Below the pieces are notes generated by a model that was not told where the DNA came from, searched no databases, and saw nothing but the letters and a program-made list of their open reading frames with translations. The translations under genes were made by a program, and so were the position numbers. From NCBI GenBank assembly GCA_963814955.1, contig CAWFEX010000004.1, forward strand, positions 868,001-932,000: 64,000 bases of DNA. Direction: 5' to 3'. Source of the stretch: DATCJA01 sp963814955. GTDB lineage: Bacteria > Acidobacteriota > Vicinamibacteria > Vicinamibacterales > UBA2999. Numbering within the stretch: the stretch's first letter is position 1; every line of letters begins with the position of its first letter. Of the stretch, positions 62,479-64,000 are shown piece after piece.

Positions 62479-62498
62479 CCGTGCAGCGCTGTTGTTGA

Positions 62499-62546
62499 GG
62501 GTCAGACCCGGGGTCAGACCCCGGGTCTGACCCCGGGTCTGACCCC
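62499..62546. repeat. GGGTCAGACCC-type palindromic repeat after the regulator gene
   Basis: GGGTCAGACCCGGGGTCAGA is followed by its mirror CCCCGGGTCTGACCCCGGGT CTGACCCC, making a near-perfect palindrome with about 23-bp arms. It could form a strong stem-loop and end transcription of the regulator operon, though no T-run follows. A related GGGGTCTGAACCCC lies at 14.48 kb. Confidence 0.85.
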
Positions 62547-62677
62547 TATGGCTGTGTGACGCCGGACACCCGCACCGCGGACGCCGTGTCCGCGACAACA
62601 CGAACGTCACTCACGCATTTCCGTAAGGACCCAGCAATTGCCTTTGTTGCAATGAGTTAAAGGCATCTGTCGTCTCC

Positions 62678-62692
62678 TGGCGCGGTGGTCGC
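62678..62692 (+). promoter_or_regulatory. Candidate sigma-54 promoter of the TPR lipoprotein gene
   Basis: TGGCGCGGTGGTCGC: TGGC(A/G)CG at -24 and TCGC near -12, with exactly ten bases between GG and GC. Predicted start near 62704 gives a ~59-base leader with AAGGAG 9 bases before the ATG. Upstream, GCAATTGC (62634-62641) and an ATTGC-N7-GCAAT inverted repeat (62637-62653) could be activator sites. The neighbouring NtrC-type gene makes this plausible; two consensus positions are mismatched. Confidence 0.5.
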
Positions 62693-62762
62693 CGCCTTGC
62701 CCTGATGGCAAGTCAAACGCCCGGCCGCCTGAAGCGGTCGGCCAATCACAAGGAGACGACAA

Positions 62763-63707
62763 ATGAAACCCAGACGACACGTCACGACGGTGCTGCTCCT
62801 GGCGGCGTTCGCGGCCGTCGGCTGTTCGAAGCGCGACACTTCGCAGGCCAAGGGACCGGACTCCGCGCAGACAAAACCCGTCGCGGCGGGCGAATCCTTC
62901 GCGCCGAGGCAGACAGACGAGGAAGGGTTCGTGGCGGAGGCGACGCCGACGATCACAGGCCCGGTCTCGTTCGCCGATGGCGAGACGGCATACCACGCCA
63001 GGAAGTACAGCGATGCGATGGCGATATTCGAGCTCTACACCGGACAGCGTCCCGACAACGCGTGGGGCCACTACATGCTCGGACTCTCTGCGTGGAAGAG
63101 CGGCGACCTCGCGAAATCCGAGCAGGCCTTCGAGAAGGCGTTGAGCATCGACCCGCATCACGTGAAGAGCCTCGTGAACCTGAGCCGGGTGTTCATCGAA
63201 CAGAAGCGCACTGATGACGCCGTTGACAGGCTCACCCGTGCGGCGGACATCGATCCCGGGTCGGCCGAAGTGTATCGACTGCTCGGCCGTACCTACCACG
63301 CCGGCGGTCAGATGGACGAGGCCGTCGACGCGTATCGTCGCGCGATCGCGCTGAACGAACACGACGCGTGGTCCATGAACAATCTCGGGCTGGTGTTCAT
63401 CGAGACACAGCGCGCCGGCGAGGCGCTGCCGCTCCTCGCCAAGGCCGTGGAGTTGCGGCAGGACGTGTCAGTGTTCCACAACAACCTGGGTATGGCGCTC
63501 GAGCACACCGGGCGCTTCAAGGCCGCGGCGGCCGCGTATGCGGGCGCTCTGAGCGCCGATTCCGGCTACGAGAAGGCGAAGCGGAACCTCGCGCGCGTCG
63601 AAGCAGTGAAGAGTGATTTCGAAGAACCATTCGACGTCGGCCAATCCGCGAAAGGCGTCGTCGAGGAGCCAGAGACTCCCGCCGATGAGAAGACGGCAAG
63701 CAACTAG
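62763..63707 (+). CDS. TPR-repeat lipoprotein
   Basis: 314 residues. Lipobox TVLLLAAFAAVGCSKRD (Cys at 21). From ~75 about six TPR units: YHARKYSDAMAIFELYTGQR, AWGHYMLGLSAWKSGDLAKS, HVKSLVNLSRVFIEQKRTDD, AEVYRLLGRTYHAGGQMDEA, AWSMNNLGLVFIETQRAGEA and SVFHNNLGMALEHTGRFKAA. The C-terminal ~45 residues are acidic and low-complexity. Such lipoproteins act as scaffolds in the periplasm. Location right after the two-component genes and a sigma-54-type promoter suggests it is a member of that regulon. Confidence 0.85.
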   Translation: MKPRRHVTTVLLLAAFAAVGCSKRDTSQAKGPDSAQTKPVAAGESFAPRQTDEEGFVAEATPTITGPVSFADGETAYHARKYSDAMAIFELYTGQRPDNAWGHYMLGLSAWKSGDLAKSEQAFEKALSIDPHHVKSLVNLSRVFIEQKRTDDAVDRLTRAADIDPGSAEVYRLLGRTYHAGGQMDEAVDAYRRAIALNEHDAWSMNNLGLVFIETQRAGEALPLLAKAVELRQDVSVFHNNLGMALEHTGRFKAAAAAYAGALSADSGYEKAKRNLARVEAVKSDFEEPFDVGQSAKGVVEEPETPADEKTASN

Positions 63708-63730
63708 TGCTTCTTTCAGTTGTTCGTAGT

Positions 63731-63785
63731 CGTACGTAGTGTCCGGCTTTAGCCGGACACTACGTCTATAGCGTGTCCGGTTGAA
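63731..63785. repeat. Perfect palindromic repeat unit
   Basis: ACGTAGTGTCCGGCT (63734-63748) and its exact complement AGCCGGACACTACGT (63751-63765) form a 15-bp stem with a 2-base loop, the most complete copy of the window's main repeat. A partial copy (GTGTCCGGTTGAAC) follows at 63773. Confidence 0.9.
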
Positions 63786-63936
63786 CACGAGGGTGGACGC
63801 GCGAACACGCCGCGGCCGCCATCCGTTCCCAGTCAGTGAATCGTCAGATCCCCGTATCGCCCGCGCCCGCAATACGTTGCGGGTCCGGCGCCGATGGCGG
63901 CGGCGGGCGGCAACCCCGTTGCTCTATTGGAGCAGC

Positions 63937-64000
63937 ATGAGACTACAGATTCGCCGGACCGTCATTGCTCACGCCATCTGCGCCTTGCTCGTGCCGCTTG
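63937..64000 (+). CDS. Start of an exported protein, cut by the window edge
   Basis: ATG at 63937 with GGAGC six bases upstream. The 21 visible codons give MRLQIRRTVIAHAICALLVP, a basic start followed by a hydrophobic segment, i.e. the beginning of a signal peptide or membrane anchor. No family can be assigned from this much sequence. Confidence 0.5.
   Translation, partial: MRLQIRRTVIAHAICALLVPL

Overview
The window looks like a chromosomal segment of an Acidobacteriota of the Vicinamibacteria type. This is inferred from GC-rich DNA, an Oar-like carboxypeptidase-regulatory TonB receptor, families typical of that group (DUF6152 and the exported 'GRWEGDTLV' proteins) and about ten loci of a palindromic intergenic repeat built on GTAGTGTCCGGCTTTAGCC, a repeat I associate with these genomes. 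No rRNA, tRNA or CRISPR array was seen. About twenty otherwise recognisable genes are interrupted by single-base frameshifts, including conserved operon members. The simplest reading is uncorrected indels in a long-read or metagenome assembly, so such genes are given with their full inferred span.

Layout. 1-7.7 kb (minus strand): a Tad/Flp pilus operon (sigma-54 activator, flp, cpaA prepilin peptidase, tadE, cpaB, cpaC secretin, tadG-like, cpaE/tadZ, start of cpaF). 7.9-10.8 kb: PilZ-like protein, DUF192 protein, and a membrane protein joining a degenerate kinase-like region to a TonB-type C-terminus. 10.8-15.4 kb: short tandem repeats, an IS110 remnant, a PAS histidine kinase with a receiver-MEDS partner, and an IS5-family element. 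15.6-25.3 kb: cell-envelope genes (outer-membrane barrel, lipoprotein, matrixin-like protease, PEP-CTERM protein, exported proteins, Oar-like receptor). 25.6-28.9 kb: an extremely GC-rich, heavily frameshifted island with a TRIP13/Pch2-like AAA+ ATPase carrying a His-rich tail, a double cupin and a divergent solute-binding protein. 29-34.2 kb: MBL-fold hydrolase, DUF6152, two more 'GRWEGDTLV' proteins and an SGNH hydrolase.

34.2-52.2 kb is an exopolysaccharide/O-antigen-like locus of visibly lower GC. It holds a GT-C membrane protein, nucleotide-sugar epimerase, WecG/TagA transferase, SMP-30 lactonase-like protein, several glycosyltransferases, FkbM and other methyltransferases, a Wzx-like flippase, an acylneuraminate-cytidylyltransferase/2-hydroxyacid dehydrogenase/SDR trio, a WbaP-like initiating phosphoglycosyltransferase and an SxtJ-like membrane protein. 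A Phd/PIN toxin-antitoxin pair lies within it. 52.4-54.7 kb pairs an Omp85-like barrel with a secreted kinase-like protein. 54.9-55.8 kb is an ArsR/SRPBCC pair with a visible operator. 57.9-63.7 kb is a solute-binding lipoprotein / NtrB-like kinase / NtrC-like regulator operon followed by a TPR lipoprotein with a well-placed sigma-54-type promoter candidate.

Themes: surface biogenesis (pilus, EPS, PEP-CTERM, Omp85, TonB) under sigma-54 and two-component control. The best candidates for undescribed biology are the AAA+/cupin module, the Omp85/secreted kinase-like pair, the recurring DUF6152/'GRWEGDTLV' families, and a ~150-bp composite palindromic repeat found twice.
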